29,058 nucleotides of DNA from Nitrososphaeraceae archaeon. Its GTDB lineage: Archaea; Thermoproteota; Nitrososphaeria; Nitrososphaerales; Nitrososphaeraceae. Under the pieces are notes generated by a model. It did not search any database. It was not told where the DNA came from and worked only from the letters and a program-made list of their open reading frames with translations. A program made the translations under genes and the position numbers. Shown piece by piece: positions 1 to 9,032 of this stretch (its first letter is position 1; each line of letters begins with the position of its first letter). The stretch is from the NCBI GenBank assembly GCA_025449515.1, contig JANWJI010000065.1, positions 1-29,058 of the forward strand. Direction: 5' to 3'.

Positions 1-339
1 CAAAGAATAAGCGCAAACGACATGTTCTTTATCGCTGCGGCTCTTTCTGCATCAGTTCAATCGAAAAATTTCAGCCCGTCTCAAAGCGTTCCAGATAGCA
101 AAAATAAACCTCTTGTTTGTGACAGATGCTTACGCGGTAGACTCAAGCCAATATTACCTGACGATTTTCTTAGAATGAAATTTTCCGTCAAAGTTGATCA
201 TACCATGTGTTCTGAAGAGGACATTAGCAGGACTAATTATCTAATCGAAAATCAGAAAATAGAAGATATTCCAACTGTTAGCCGAGGTACCGAACGTTTT
301 AGTGATCAAGTCATTGAAAGAGCGAATAGCAAAAATTGA
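1..339 (+). CDS. 3' end of an unrecognised gene, open at the left edge
   Basis: The reading frame is open from base 1, so the gene probably starts outside the window; the first internal ATG is at 22. It ends with TGA at 337-339. The visible part is about 112 residues, hydrophilic, with a CDRC pair (CxxC) near the middle and a further Cys about 40 residues later. No membrane segment or known motif is visible. The C-terminal third is rich in Glu, Arg, Ser and Asn and looks surface exposed. It lies 58 bases upstream of the glycosyltransferase-like gene on the same strand, but nothing shows a shared function. I do not recognise the family. The codon pattern looks coding, but a partial chance frame cannot be excluded. 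Confidence 0.4.
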   Translation, partial: QRISANDMFFIAAALSASVQSKNFSPSQSVPDSKNKPLVCDRCLRGRLKPILPDDFLRMKFSVKVDHTMCSEEDISRTNYLIENQKIEDIPTVSRGTERFSDQVIERANSKN

Positions 340-397
340 AACGGCTAAATAAGAAAATAGATTGATAATCCTGTAGTTGTGTTTTTTAGAATAGATA

Positions 398-1960
398 TTG
401 ATACCTCAATTCATGCAAAATCAGGCTTATATAATTTTATTAGCGGTGCCTTTAGCGCTAACTGCATTTACCCACATTTGGAATCCGATAGGATTTCCTA
501 ATTTTCATACTGATGAAGGAGTTTATGTTAAACGTGCGATGCACGTATTAAATGGTACTGGTCCTCAAGAATCAGCATTTTACGATCATCCTTATTGGGG
601 ACAGCTCTTTTTGGCTGGAATATTTTGGTTAGTTGGTTATCCAAATTCATTGCACCCATTAAATGATGTGCACTCAATAGAAATGTTATATCTTTTTCCA
701 AGGGTTTTGATGGGAATATTTGCCGTAATAGATACATTTCTTGTTTATAAGATATCAGAATATAAATACAATAGAAGCGTTGCGTTCGTTGCATCAATTC
801 TCTTTGCCGTTATGCCAATAGCTTGGCTCACCAGAAGAATCTTTTTAGATTCAATTCAGTTGCCTTTTCTTTTATCATCGATATTATTTGCAATATATTC
901 TACAAAAAATTATGATGATCGTAATCATAGTAACAAGAAGGCCAATACAACCAGTAGCAAAAAGACATTTTTGCTTATATTACTTTCGGGCGTTTTTCTA
1001 GGATTAGCTATATTTACAAAAATTCCAGCATTTACAATGATACCACTTGTTGGATTCCTTGTATTAAGAAATGCCAGCAACAACAAAAACAAGCGGTTGA
1101 AGATTTTATGACTCTGGCTTATTCCAGTTTTTTTAATACCGATAATTTGGCCGATATACGCTATATATTTGAATCAATACCATGAGTGGACAGCTGGTGT
1201 TTTACTGCAAATGAATAGAATAAGCCAGCCATTAATACTATCTTTAGGTGACTTTTACGAGAAGGACCATATTCTTTTAATTTTTGGTATTGCCGGTTTA
1301 GCTCTCGCAGCAATAAAAAGGGACTTGTTTATTCTAGTTTGGGCAATACCGCTTGTGACTTTTCTTTATTTTATAGGATATGTTTCTATATTTTATCTAA
1401 TTCCATTACTGCCATTATTTTGTATTGCAACCGCTGTGTTGATAGAACGGGCAACGAATAAAATAGATAGAATTGTTAATCAGAAAATAGCATCATCCGT
1501 TATTGCTTCTGCATTAGTGATCTTTGGACTGACAAGCACGGTAATTCTTATAACAACAAACGTTCCTTCTTACCAATTTGAAGCAGAGGAGTTTGCGATT
1601 AAATATTTGACAGAAAAACTTGACAATTACAACTACAGTAACAAAGTAACAATGTTGGCAAATCCGTTTTACTTTTGGATACCTCAATATGTTTTCAAAG
1701 TAAATGATATTTATAAAGGCTATGAAGAAAAAACACCAGTAGAAACTAAGAAGGTTCTTCTGATAGTGGATGAAGGTTTCTTAAATGTTATGTCAAGGAA
1801 TATTCCATATGCAAGAGTATTACAAAATCTCTATAATTCTACACGTATCTTAATATCAGTTAATGAAACTGTGGATCGATATGCCATGAATAGGTATCCA
1901 TACACAAACTTAAATGAGTACACTAATGAAAAACAAATTGAAATTAGATCAAACTATTAA
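398..1960 (+). pseudogene. GT39/ArnT-like membrane glycosyltransferase, interrupted by in-frame TGA
   Basis: Two open segments (398-1108 and 1112-1957) are in the same frame, separated only by TGA at 1109-1111. Together they give about 520 residues, a usual length for a dolichyl-phosphate-mannose mannosyltransferase/ArnT-like (GT-C fold) protein. Visible features are a first membrane helix, a DEG motif in the first external loop (the acidic pair typical of the family), a HPYWGQ-like stretch, many hydrophobic helices, and a C-terminal extracytoplasmic part. The family transfers sugars from lipid carriers to proteins or lipids at the membrane. TTG at 398 is the longest start; ATG at 413 is equally plausible. 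The residues after the stop (LWLIPVFLIPIIWP) continue a membrane helix, so the break is a single nonsense change. It could be a recent pseudogene, a sequence error, or two halves that still associate. Confidence 0.8.
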
Positions 1961-2666
1961 GACAAATTTGAACTAAAGCATTTGAATCTTGCTTAAGGCA
2001 GATTATATTCGCTGAAGTTTCGTTATGGAAAGAGAAGGCTGAAATCAGCTCGAAAGACTAGACATAGATCTATATATCTTCAGCACAATTATATAGGTTA
2101 TTAGTTATAATCCTTATCGTTTAACCCGTAAACATCAATTCAAGTATCATGGCTACAACTGCATGTAAGATTGGATAAAAATCGTCGTAGTTGGCGAAAC
2201 TCTCAAGGATAACGATGCTACTTGTGGTCGATCTATAAGAACGGTCTGCCATAATCTCCTGCCTTCACCAATCTGAATCTGCTATACTTGAACATTTACA
2301 TAATAGAAAAATTCTCGTTAACGTTGCTTATGCTATCTACACTATATCATTTGAAATTAGTTGTTGGTTGATTATGATTGTGCAAGGTCAAAGTAGTAGA
2401 TGGGGATGACTGACTTTTAAAGATGAGTAGGGAGCTTGACGTTAAGAAAAAACAAAATTTAGTCTAGCGCCCACAGATTCTAGGATTTTAGTGGAATTTT
2501 GTATTGTAGATAATATATCTGCGGTACACGGTGTATAACGACAAATCTCCTAAAGACATGAAAGACATGTAGTGTCAAACAAAATTATGTTAAATACATA
2601 GTTCTACATAGGTCTATGTGAACTCTATCCAGAACCAAGATAACTAACTATATCTTATCAAAAATA
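1961..2666. other. Gene-poor intergenic region upstream of pstS
   Basis: About 700 AT-rich bases with no long open frame. The only coding-like piece is a 43-codon frame on the minus strand (2121-2252) that starts at ATG, with hydrophobic residues towards its C-terminus. It has no recognised motif and such frames arise by chance in AT-rich DNA. The right end should hold the pstS promoter; the palindrome at 2606-2619 is listed separately. No tRNA, hairpin with T-run or insertion sequence was seen. Confidence 0.4.
2606..2619. promoter_or_regulatory. Palindrome upstream of pstS, candidate operator
   Basis: ACATAG-GT-CTATGT is a perfect 6-bp inverted repeat with a 2-nt spacer, ending 47 bases before the pstS ATG. 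A further ATACATAG lies just upstream (2594-2601). Position and symmetry suit a dimeric regulator of phosphate genes. No regulator is known from the sequence itself, so this is an inference. Confidence 0.3.
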
Positions 2667-3797
2667 ATGTCAAAAATCGTTATGAATTCTGTTGTAATTG
2701 TAGTGATGACCTCATTGCTACTTACTGGAGTTGTGACAATGAGCATGTCCCAACGGTCGTTTGCTCAGCTTCTTCCTAAACAAATGCAAACACCAGGTCA
2801 ATCAAATATTAATGGTGCAGGCGCAACCTTTCCCTTCCCATTAATTGATACATGGCGAGTCGAGTACCAGAAGGTAAAGCCATATGTGAATATTAATTAT
2901 CAATCTATAGGTAGCGGGGGAGGTGTTAAGCAATTTACGGCCAAGACAGTAGATTTTGGCGCCTCAGATGCTCCCCTTAGTGCTGCTGAAAGAGCAAAAG
3001 CTACAGGGGCGGTACATATCCCAGAAACAATTGGTTCGGTAGTAGCAGCCTATAATATTCCAGGGATTCCTGATAAAGGGCTCAAGCTTACTGGTCCAAT
3101 CCTTGCAGATATCTTTGCAGGTAAGATAAAGAAATGGAATGATCCAAGGATTCAATCACTAAACCCGGACAAGAAACTTCCAGCAGCTGATATCGTGACG
3201 GTTCACAGATCAGACGGCTCAGGCACGACTTTTGTATGGACTAGCTATCTGTCAAACGCAAGTCCGCAATGGAATCAAACTATTGGAGCATCCAAATCAG
3301 TTCAATGGCCCAGTGGTGTTGGAGCCCCTGGTAATGAAGGTGTGGCAAATGCAATAAAAGGCTCGCCTAACACTATAGGATATATAGAACTGAATTATGC
3401 TCTACAAACTAAAACACCATACGCATTTATTCAGAATAAGGCAGGCAAGTTCATTGAACCAACCTTAGAGTCAGTCAAGCAGGCAGCTGCGGATGTGTCA
3501 GCAAAAGGCCTACCGAAAGGAGATGCATCATGGCAAAAAGTGACATTGCTTAATGATAAAGGAAGCGGTGCCTATCCTATCGCAAGCTTTTCTTACTTGC
3601 TTCTTCCAAAAGACCTAGGTAAAAGTCCTAACATGAACGAAGCAAAAGCAAAGGCACTGGTGGATTTCATAAGCTGGGCGATTACTGACGGTCAGAAATT
3701 TGCGTCAAAGCTAGGTTATGTTCCACTTCCAGACCCCGTTGTCAAACTTGATCAAGATACAATCAAATCGCTAACATTCAATGGAAAACCAATCTGA
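2667..3797 (+). CDS. pstS: Phosphate ABC transporter substrate-binding protein PstS
   Basis: Secreted phosphate-binding protein that delivers orthophosphate to PstCA. The 376-residue product starts with a signal peptide (hydrophobic core about residues 8-25, likely cleavage after SFA near residue 33). The PstS-family hallmarks follow in order: GAGATFPFP near residue 51, a GSGGG loop near residue 82, GASDAPL near residue 98, and the phosphate loop SDGSGTT near residue 180. There is no lipobox Cys, so attachment to the surface is not explained by lipidation. It begins with ATG and is first in the pst locus, 136 bases before pstC. A T-run and a second inverted repeat lie in that gap, which suits separate, stronger expression of the binding protein. 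Length and motifs are intact; the assignment is secure. Confidence 0.96.
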   Translation: MSKIVMNSVVIVVMTSLLLTGVVTMSMSQRSFAQLLPKQMQTPGQSNINGAGATFPFPLIDTWRVEYQKVKPYVNINYQSIGSGGGVKQFTAKTVDFGASDAPLSAAERAKATGAVHIPETIGSVVAAYNIPGIPDKGLKLTGPILADIFAGKIKKWNDPRIQSLNPDKKLPAADIVTVHRSDGSGTTFVWTSYLSNASPQWNQTIGASKSVQWPSGVGAPGNEGVANAIKGSPNTIGYIELNYALQTKTPYAFIQNKAGKFIEPTLESVKQAAADVSAKGLPKGDASWQKVTLLNDKGSGAYPIASFSYLLLPKDLGKSPNMNEAKAKALVDFISWAITDGQKFASKLGYVPLPDPVVKLDQDTIKSLTFNGKPI

Positions 3798-3836
3798 GTC
3801 TGATCTAGAATTATGGCTGTACCATAATACCTCCAC

Positions 3837-3842
3837 TTTTTT
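3837..3842 (+). terminator. T-run after pstS
   Basis: A run of six T residues 40 bases after the pstS stop codon. Archaeal transcripts commonly end at T-runs without a hairpin, so partial termination here would separate pstS from pstC. This is a weak signal on its own. Confidence 0.3.
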
Positions 3843-3851
3843 ACTTTACTA

Positions 3852-3872
3852 TATAGACTATTATGATCTATA
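3852..3872. promoter_or_regulatory. Inverted repeat upstream of pstC
   Basis: TATAGA and TCTATA flank a 9-nt spacer, 61 bases before the pstC start. It shares the CTAT/ATAG core of the palindrome upstream of pstS, though spacing differs. It may be an operator or part of an AT-rich promoter containing the TATA box; sequence alone does not separate these. Confidence 0.25.
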
Positions 3873-3933
3873 GTATGACTATATGTAAATCTAATATAAT
3901 GATGGATTCTTCAAAACTAATAGGCAGTTATTC

Positions 3934-4950
3934 ATGACAAGCGGATCTGTGCATATAAATACAGACATCAAGGAAAAGGTCTCGTCTTTTCTTGTAGGCG
4001 ATAGGAAAAGAAGGAAAATTGGCGATAAACTATTTCATGGTCTGGTCATAGGTACCGCAGCTTATACATTATTGATTATAGTTATTGTAGTGGTCTCAGT
4101 CGGTTTAGGGTCGGCGAAGATCTTTTCTTATGAAGGATTTATTGGATTTGTGACTGGTACTAATTGGAATGCAGTCGAGGGCCGCGAATCCTATGGAGCT
4201 CTGCCGTATATTATCGGGACGTTAATGAGTTCAGGTATTGCATTACTCATTGGTGTACCTATGAGTATAGGTATAGCATTCTTTCTATCCGAAATGGCCC
4301 CTTCTAGATTAAGCTCACCATTATCTTTTGTAATAGAATTACTAGCAGCTGTTCCAAGTATAATTTATGGTTTATGGGCTCTCTTTGTATTTAGATTCCT
4401 GATAAAAGACTGGATAGAAACACCATTGTATAATACACTAGGACCCTATATACCATTCTTTAACCAGGCACCATTTGGTCTTGATGTATTTACAGCAGGA
4501 ATAGTTCTTGCGATAATGATCATTCCTATAGTGTCATCGATCAGTCGAGATGTCATGAGGGCTGTTCCAAACACTCAAAGAGAGGCAGCATACAGTCTTG
4601 GAGCTACTAGGTGGGAGACAGCGAGGATTGCGGTTTTTCCTTATGGCAAGTCAGGCTTGTTAGGAGCTTCCATTTTAGGATTTGGCAGAGCGGTAGGTGA
4701 AACCATGCTTGTTACATTGATAATTGGAAACGCAATAGGCCCTGCAGCGATTCCAACTACACTTTTCTCACAAAGCCAAACACTATCAAGTTTGATTGCT
4801 AATGAATTTAACGAAGCGTCTTCTGATTTACAGCTATCTGCTTTAATTGGTCTTGGAGCAGTCTTGCTCCTGCTAACTATGATTATTAATGTTGTCGCAA
4901 GGCTTATGGTTTCAAAAATGGTAAAGGTAAGCCCAGGAGATAGGGAATAA
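3934..4950 (+). CDS. pstC: Phosphate ABC transporter permease PstC
   Basis: One of the two membrane subunits that form the phosphate channel. The 338-residue product has a short charged N-terminus, a first helix at about residues 38-60, a PstC-type external loop (GTNWN), and a cluster of five further helices. The cytoplasmic coupling motif is clear near residue 217: REAAYSLGATRWETARIAVFP (EAA loop). The phrase AVPSIIYGLWALFV near residue 140 is characteristic of PstC. The gene starts at ATG 3934 and is followed after 5 bases by pstA, so both are translated from one message. No lesion is visible. Confidence 0.95.
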   Translation: MTSGSVHINTDIKEKVSSFLVGDRKRRKIGDKLFHGLVIGTAAYTLLIIVIVVVSVGLGSAKIFSYEGFIGFVTGTNWNAVEGRESYGALPYIIGTLMSSGIALLIGVPMSIGIAFFLSEMAPSRLSSPLSFVIELLAAVPSIIYGLWALFVFRFLIKDWIETPLYNTLGPYIPFFNQAPFGLDVFTAGIVLAIMIIPIVSSISRDVMRAVPNTQREAAYSLGATRWETARIAVFPYGKSGLLGASILGFGRAVGETMLVTLIIGNAIGPAAIPTTLFSQSQTLSSLIANEFNEASSDLQLSALIGLGAVLLLLTMIINVVARLMVSKMVKVSPGDRE

Positions 4951-4955
4951 AAAGA

Positions 4956-5951
4956 TTGAATAACGATAATGAGCATAAAGAAGGACAAGAGAAAATATCA
5001 AAAGAAAAATCTCTTAATACTAGTATTAATTACAGACAGGTTTTTGATGATATATCATCAAAGTACACTTCCAGGCGTAGAATTACCAACAAGGTTGTTA
5101 GTATTGTTGCCATAGTTTTTGTTATTGGAGCCATAATCCCGCTAGGTAGTATTTTACTAGAAGTGATAAAAAATGGCATAGCAGTAATAAGCATACAGTT
5201 TCTCACGCAACCACCAGGTTCTATTGGTTCTGGCAGCGGTGGTATCGGCCCAGCCATTCAGGGAACGTTAATTACCGTTGGGTTAGCATCGTTAATTGGA
5301 GCTCCTATTGGAATACTTTCTGGAATCTATCTATCAGAATATGCTCCTGCCGGTAGTGCAAAGGGCGGAAGAGAAAGAGCAATTAGTTTCTTTGCCAATA
5401 CAATTAGACTATTCAATGATGTTCTAACAGGATTGCCCTCTATCGTTATAGGTATAGTTGGATATGTTACAATAGTCCTCGCAATAAACTCATTCTCTGT
5501 ATGGGCTGGAGCTTTTGCTCTTTCAATAATAATGATACCTATAATATCCAGAGTAACTGAAGAAACACTAAAGTTAGTACCTAATTCACTTCGTGAGGCT
5601 GGATATTCTCTTGGAATTTCGAAATCAAAGATCACTCTTTTTATAGTTCTCAAAAATGCAAAAGATGGAGTGCTGACTGGTGTTATCTTGGCTATATCAA
5701 GAATAGCTGGGGAAACCGCTCCTCTTATAATGACTATACTCGGCACCAGCCTGTTCTTTACAAGCCTCACGGGTCCAGTTGATGCATTGCCCTTGAGAAT
5801 ATGGAGATTGGCTTCACAACCATATGAATCTGCGCATGCTTTTGGATGGGGCGCTGCCCTTGTCCTCATACTCATGATTCTTATCTTAAGTGCTAGTCTG
5901 AGGATAATTGCCCGCGGCAGAGGCATTAAAGTAAGAACTGAGACTATATAG
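4956..5951 (+). CDS. pstA: Phosphate ABC transporter permease PstA
   Basis: Second membrane subunit of the phosphate importer, pairing with PstC and docking PstB. The 331-residue product has a hydrophilic N-terminal tail of about 45 residues, six predicted helices, and an EAA loop near residue 211 (LREAGYSLGISKSKI). GLPSIVIG near residue 161 and the AGETAPL motif near residue 253 are typical of PstA. The start is TTG at 4956; no in-frame ATG lies near the expected N-terminus. It begins 5 bases after the pstC stop, which indicates translational coupling. Intact. Confidence 0.95.
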   Translation: MNNDNEHKEGQEKISKEKSLNTSINYRQVFDDISSKYTSRRRITNKVVSIVAIVFVIGAIIPLGSILLEVIKNGIAVISIQFLTQPPGSIGSGSGGIGPAIQGTLITVGLASLIGAPIGILSGIYLSEYAPAGSAKGGRERAISFFANTIRLFNDVLTGLPSIVIGIVGYVTIVLAINSFSVWAGAFALSIIMIPIISRVTEETLKLVPNSLREAGYSLGISKSKITLFIVLKNAKDGVLTGVILAISRIAGETAPLIMTILGTSLFFTSLTGPVDALPLRIWRLASQPYESAHAFGWGAALVLILMILILSASLRIIARGRGIKVRTETI

Positions 5952-6048
5952 TATATTGAGATGCTATTTCACTACCATGTCTATATTGTTCTATATGAAT
6001 TATGTTGGGAATACATAACTACGGCTTGAGATTAATACAGATCTGCGA

Positions 6049-6900
6049 TTGAGTAGCAGTAGTAATGAGGAGATTAGACGTTATGCTCCAGAACGGAGTA
6101 ATGTTGATGACAAAGAGGTGCTGGCACCAGCTACCAAGCAGGCTAACATCAAGCTATCAATTCGGAAAGTTAATGCATGGTTTGGAAAAAAACATGCAGT
6201 GAAAGACGTTAGTTTGGATGTTAAGGAAAATAGTGTTACAGCTTTTATTGGACCTTCTGGATGTGGTAAAACAACTCTTCTTCGTTGCATAAATCGTATG
6301 CATGAGATGACTCCAGGAGGAAAATCAGACGGTAAAGTTGTGTTGGATGGTCTTAATATCTATGATAAATCTTCGGATCCTGCCATAATAAAACGGCGTA
6401 TAGGTATGGTTTTTCAAAAGCCTAATCCTTTTCCAACCATGAGTATTTATGATAATGTGGCTGCAGGATTGAAACTTAATGGTGTTAGGGATAAAAAGCT
6501 GATCCATGATATCGTCGAGCAGAGTCTTGTGGAAGCTGCACTATGGGAAGAAGTAAAGAATGAACTTCATATGCCAGGAATGGGTCTATCCGGTGGACAG
6601 CAACAGCGTCTTTGTATAGCTAGAGCACTTGCCATGCAACCTGAGATACTTCTAATGGACGAACCAACCTCTGCTCTAGATCCAATTGCATCCTCTAAAA
6701 TTGAAGAGCTTGTCCAACACTTGAAAGAACATTTGACCATAATCATTGTAACTCATAATATGCAACAAGCAGCCAGGGTGTCAGAATATACTGCATTTAT
6801 GTATATCGGTGAATTAATAGAATATGACCAAACCAAAGATCTATTTAAGAATCCACACAAGGAATTAACTGAAAAGTACATTTCTGGAAGATTTGGGTAA
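6049..6900 (+). CDS. pstB: Phosphate ABC transporter ATP-binding protein PstB
   Basis: ATPase that powers the PstCA channel. In 283 residues it shows a 30-residue N-terminal extension, Walker A GPSGCGKTT at about 68-76, a Q-loop in MVFQKPNPFP (a PstB signature), the ABC signature LSGGQQQR near 178-185, Walker B ILLMDEP near 200, D-loop SALDP and the switch His in VTHNMQ. The start is TTG at 6049; the first in-frame ATG lies beyond Walker A and cannot be the start. It is 97 bases after pstA and 88 before phoU on the same strand. Direct repeats of CTATAT at about 5981-5996 may contribute a promoter. Intact and confident. Confidence 0.96.
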   Translation: MSSSSNEEIRRYAPERSNVDDKEVLAPATKQANIKLSIRKVNAWFGKKHAVKDVSLDVKENSVTAFIGPSGCGKTTLLRCINRMHEMTPGGKSDGKVVLDGLNIYDKSSDPAIIKRRIGMVFQKPNPFPTMSIYDNVAAGLKLNGVRDKKLIHDIVEQSLVEAALWEEVKNELHMPGMGLSGGQQQRLCIARALAMQPEILLMDEPTSALDPIASSKIEELVQHLKEHLTIIIVTHNMQQAARVSEYTAFMYIGELIEYDQTKDLFKNPHKELTEKYISGRFG

Positions 6901-6988
6901 AAAATTTATGAAATTTATGCGAACGAAAATGTCATGAAGAGTCTGATAACGATATCTTGTGCAATTGTAGTCATGGTTGTAGTGTCTT

Positions 6989-7636
6989 TTGGCTAGACTG
7001 CTAGATGTAGGTTTAGATCGTATTCGTAGTATAATTACGGATATGGCTAGCATATCTGAAATTTCGGTGTTCTCTGCTTTAGAGGCGTATCAAAACGAAG
7101 GCAATGCAAAGAAACACATTTTTGAGCAATCAGAAAAGCTTAAAATGCTACAAGACGAGGTAACAGACCTTGCAGTAGAAGTGATAGCCCGCTATCAACC
7201 TGTTGCTACTGATCTCAGGTTTATCAAATCTTGTATGGAAATAGCATATGGATTTTCTAGGTTTGGTCGCTACTCATATGACATTGTAGATGTACTTGAA
7301 ACGCTTGGGCCTTTGTCGGGTTGTGATAAGTCTGCTGTCTCGGAAATGGCAATAACTGTCAGAAAAATGATTCTACTAAGTGTAGATGCATTACAGTCTG
7401 GAGACAAAACGGCAGCGCAGAATCTATATCAAATGGATGACACAGTAGATACTCTTTATAGAAAATATTTGCGCGAACTTGTTTCACGCCTATCAAAAAA
7501 TAGTTCAGAAGAACCACGGTGCTATATTTCGAATTTACTTATTTTAAGATACTTAGAGCGAATTTCGGATCATGCATGTTATGTTGGAGATTCTGTTTAT
7601 TATATCATAACTGGCAGCTCTAGTCCCAGGAGATAA
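6989..7636 (+). CDS. phoU: Phosphate signalling/transport regulator PhoU
   Basis: PhoU proteins bind metal clusters and damp Pst activity, and in bacteria link it to a sensor kinase. The 215-residue product has the length and helical make-up of the two three-helix repeats of the family. The first repeat starts MARLLDVGLDRIRS and the metal-binding type motif appears near residue 65 (YQPVATDLRFI, matching the family's ARxQPxAxDLR pattern) and near residue 184 (LILRYLERISDHA, matching the ERIGDHA pattern). TTG at 6989 is chosen because an in-frame TAG lies just upstream and the N-terminus then matches the family. It closes the pst locus. No PhoR/PhoB pair is in the window, so its partner is unknown. 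Confidence 0.93.
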   Translation: MARLLDVGLDRIRSIITDMASISEISVFSALEAYQNEGNAKKHIFEQSEKLKMLQDEVTDLAVEVIARYQPVATDLRFIKSCMEIAYGFSRFGRYSYDIVDVLETLGPLSGCDKSAVSEMAITVRKMILLSVDALQSGDKTAAQNLYQMDDTVDTLYRKYLRELVSRLSKNSSEEPRCYISNLLILRYLERISDHACYVGDSVYYIITGSSSPRR

Positions 7637-7837
7637 CTGCTGTTACTAAATATCTAGAAGTAGTATATCAATTTATTAACGCTTATATGCATGTGATTCA
7701 TTGCTTCAGTACTGTTAATATCCGCATTAATACTCAAAAAATCAATTTTATTTTACAGATAGACCTCTCTCTTGTTCCCACAATATGGAACATATATTTG
7801 TCAGTAAGTGTGTATCAATTATCATAATCAGTACCAT

Positions 7838-7996
7838 TTAATCATCTTCTAATTCTGAATGAACAAACGTATATTCCTCTGTATACGCTCTTGTATGATT
7901 TGTTACTGCTAGTGCTTGGGAGACAGGACGTTGATCTTCATGATGTTGAGGAACGTTAGCCGAGGAGTAGTCTGTGATAATCTTCTGTAGTTCCAC
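7838..7996 (-). CDS. 52-residue frame continuing the HTH/coiled-coil gene past its stop
   Basis: Reading on the minus strand, the upstream gene stops at TAA (8000-8002); the same frame then resumes with AAA, GTG and runs 52 codons to TAA at 7838. The peptide is hydrophilic, begins with a helical stretch (ELQKIITDYSS), and ends in an acidic tail (SELEDD). Its base composition resembles a gene more than the AT-rich DNA to its left. Two readings fit: a separate GTG-started small protein coupled to the gene before it, or the natural C-terminus of that protein cut off by a nonsense change, which would give about 354 residues. I favour the latter because frame and helical character both continue. 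Confidence 0.45.
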   Translation of the reverse strand: MELQKIITDYSSANVPQHHEDQRPVSQALAVTNHTRAYTEEYTFVHSELEDD

Positions 7997-7999
7997 TTT

Positions 8000-8905
8000 T
8001 TATATATTACTGTATACCTTATCAGCTTCCTGTATTAGAATGGTTTTACAGGCTTCATCATACTCATTTGAATGGTATTGTTCGTAATTGTGCGAGGCAC
8101 TATTTACAATCTTTGAATCAATTAACGGACTATATTTTTCTGGGTCTCTTTTTATTGATTCGATTACGGACAGAACTGCATGCTCTAAAAGTGGTTTTCC
8201 AGCTGATAAAATACTACGTATCTTCTCTTCAACAAATTTTTTCATTTTGAGGTATTCTTCATTATTGTTTTCAAAATTTCTTGCCAAATTCTCTTGTCTT
8301 TTTATCTGTCGAGATAGCTGCTCCATCTCTGCTATTTTTTTTTGACAAAGTGAAGTGTAATACACCAAATTCTTTTTTATATTCTCTAAAGCATTACTCA
8401 ATTCCTCTTTTTGCCCCTTTAGATACTCTACCTCAGTCTTTAGTGCGTTATATTCAAAATGAAGCGAAACAAGACCATTGTTTGCAAACGAAAGAAGTTT
8501 AACTGTCTGCTCTGGCTTCATATCTGCATCTTTCATCAACTTGTACAATTTTACAAAGGTTTCTATGTCATCTATAATTTCTCGGTACATCTGATAAAGA
8601 TTTTCCAGTTTTTCCAACTTAAAGTATTCTTTGAAATATTGGTCTACTTCTGGCTCTCTTATGTTTAATGCGATGGACACCTGTACTGGATTTTTACCTT
8701 CTAAAAACAGTTTGTAGGCCTGCGTGGAAAGAGATGCCTTTTGTACTTGCTCTTCTTCTATTTCCTTCTCTTTGGCTGCCTTTCTCCGAACTGCACCTAT
8801 ATAGCTAAATGACGTATGAGTTTCCTGAGCTACTTCACGTGTGTTGTGACCTTGCTCTAAAAGCTCTAGGATACGTTGTTCTTTTTCTCGTCTTGTTAAG
8901 ACCAT
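8000..8905 (-). CDS. HTH plus coiled-coil protein, thaumarchaeal type
   Basis: The 301-residue product has two helix-turn-helix-like segments at the N-terminus: about residues 8-40 (REKEQRILELLEQGHNTREV onward) and about 60-95 (YKLFLEGKNPVQVSIALNI). A helical middle follows, then a long coiled coil at about 150-235, and a C-terminal helical part. I associate this architecture with families present in many copies in soil thaumarchaea; the function is not established. The layout suggests a DNA-binding scaffold or regulator that dimerises through the coil. The start is ATG at 8903-8905. Purine-rich 10-bp repeats lie about 40-65 bases upstream. The frame continues beyond the TAA stop (see 7838-7996), so this copy may be truncated. 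It is convergent with phoU. Confidence 0.8.
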   Translation of the reverse strand: MVLTRREKEQRILELLEQGHNTREVAQETHTSFSYIGAVRRKAAKEKEIEEEQVQKASLSTQAYKLFLEGKNPVQVSIALNIREPEVDQYFKEYFKLEKLENLYQMYREIIDDIETFVKLYKLMKDADMKPEQTVKLLSFANNGLVSLHFEYNALKTEVEYLKGQKEELSNALENIKKNLVYYTSLCQKKIAEMEQLSRQIKRQENLARNFENNNEEYLKMKKFVEEKIRSILSAGKPLLEHAVLSVIESIKRDPEKYSPLIDSKIVNSASHNYEQYHSNEYDEACKTILIQEADKVYSNI

Positions 8906-8946
8906 TACCCTATTTAATAAATATAGAATAAAAAAGAATGATGAAC

Positions 8947-8970
8947 CTCCTGCTATCTCCTGCTATCTCC
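8947..8970. repeat. Tandem 10-bp repeat upstream of the HTH/coiled-coil gene
   Basis: TGCTATCTCC occurs twice in tandem (8951-8960, 8961-8970) preceded by a matching CTCC. On the minus strand this gives repeated GGAGATAGCA ahead of the gene starting at 8905. It may be a regulatory repeat or a slippage product. Confidence 0.5.
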
Positions 8971-9032
8971 TTACTACTACCTGTTTCCACCTGCTACGAA
9001 GAATTTTAGTTTGACCTCAAAATAGAACAGTA

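Noticed and set aside
5327..5926. A 199-codon open frame on the strand opposite pstA
   Set aside because: It lies wholly inside pstA, whose product is a complete recognised permease; the antisense frame has no motif and is a codon-bias shadow.
6934..6996. Twenty-codon hydrophobic ORF between pstB and phoU
   Set aside because: It overlaps the phoU start, is very short and has no independent support.
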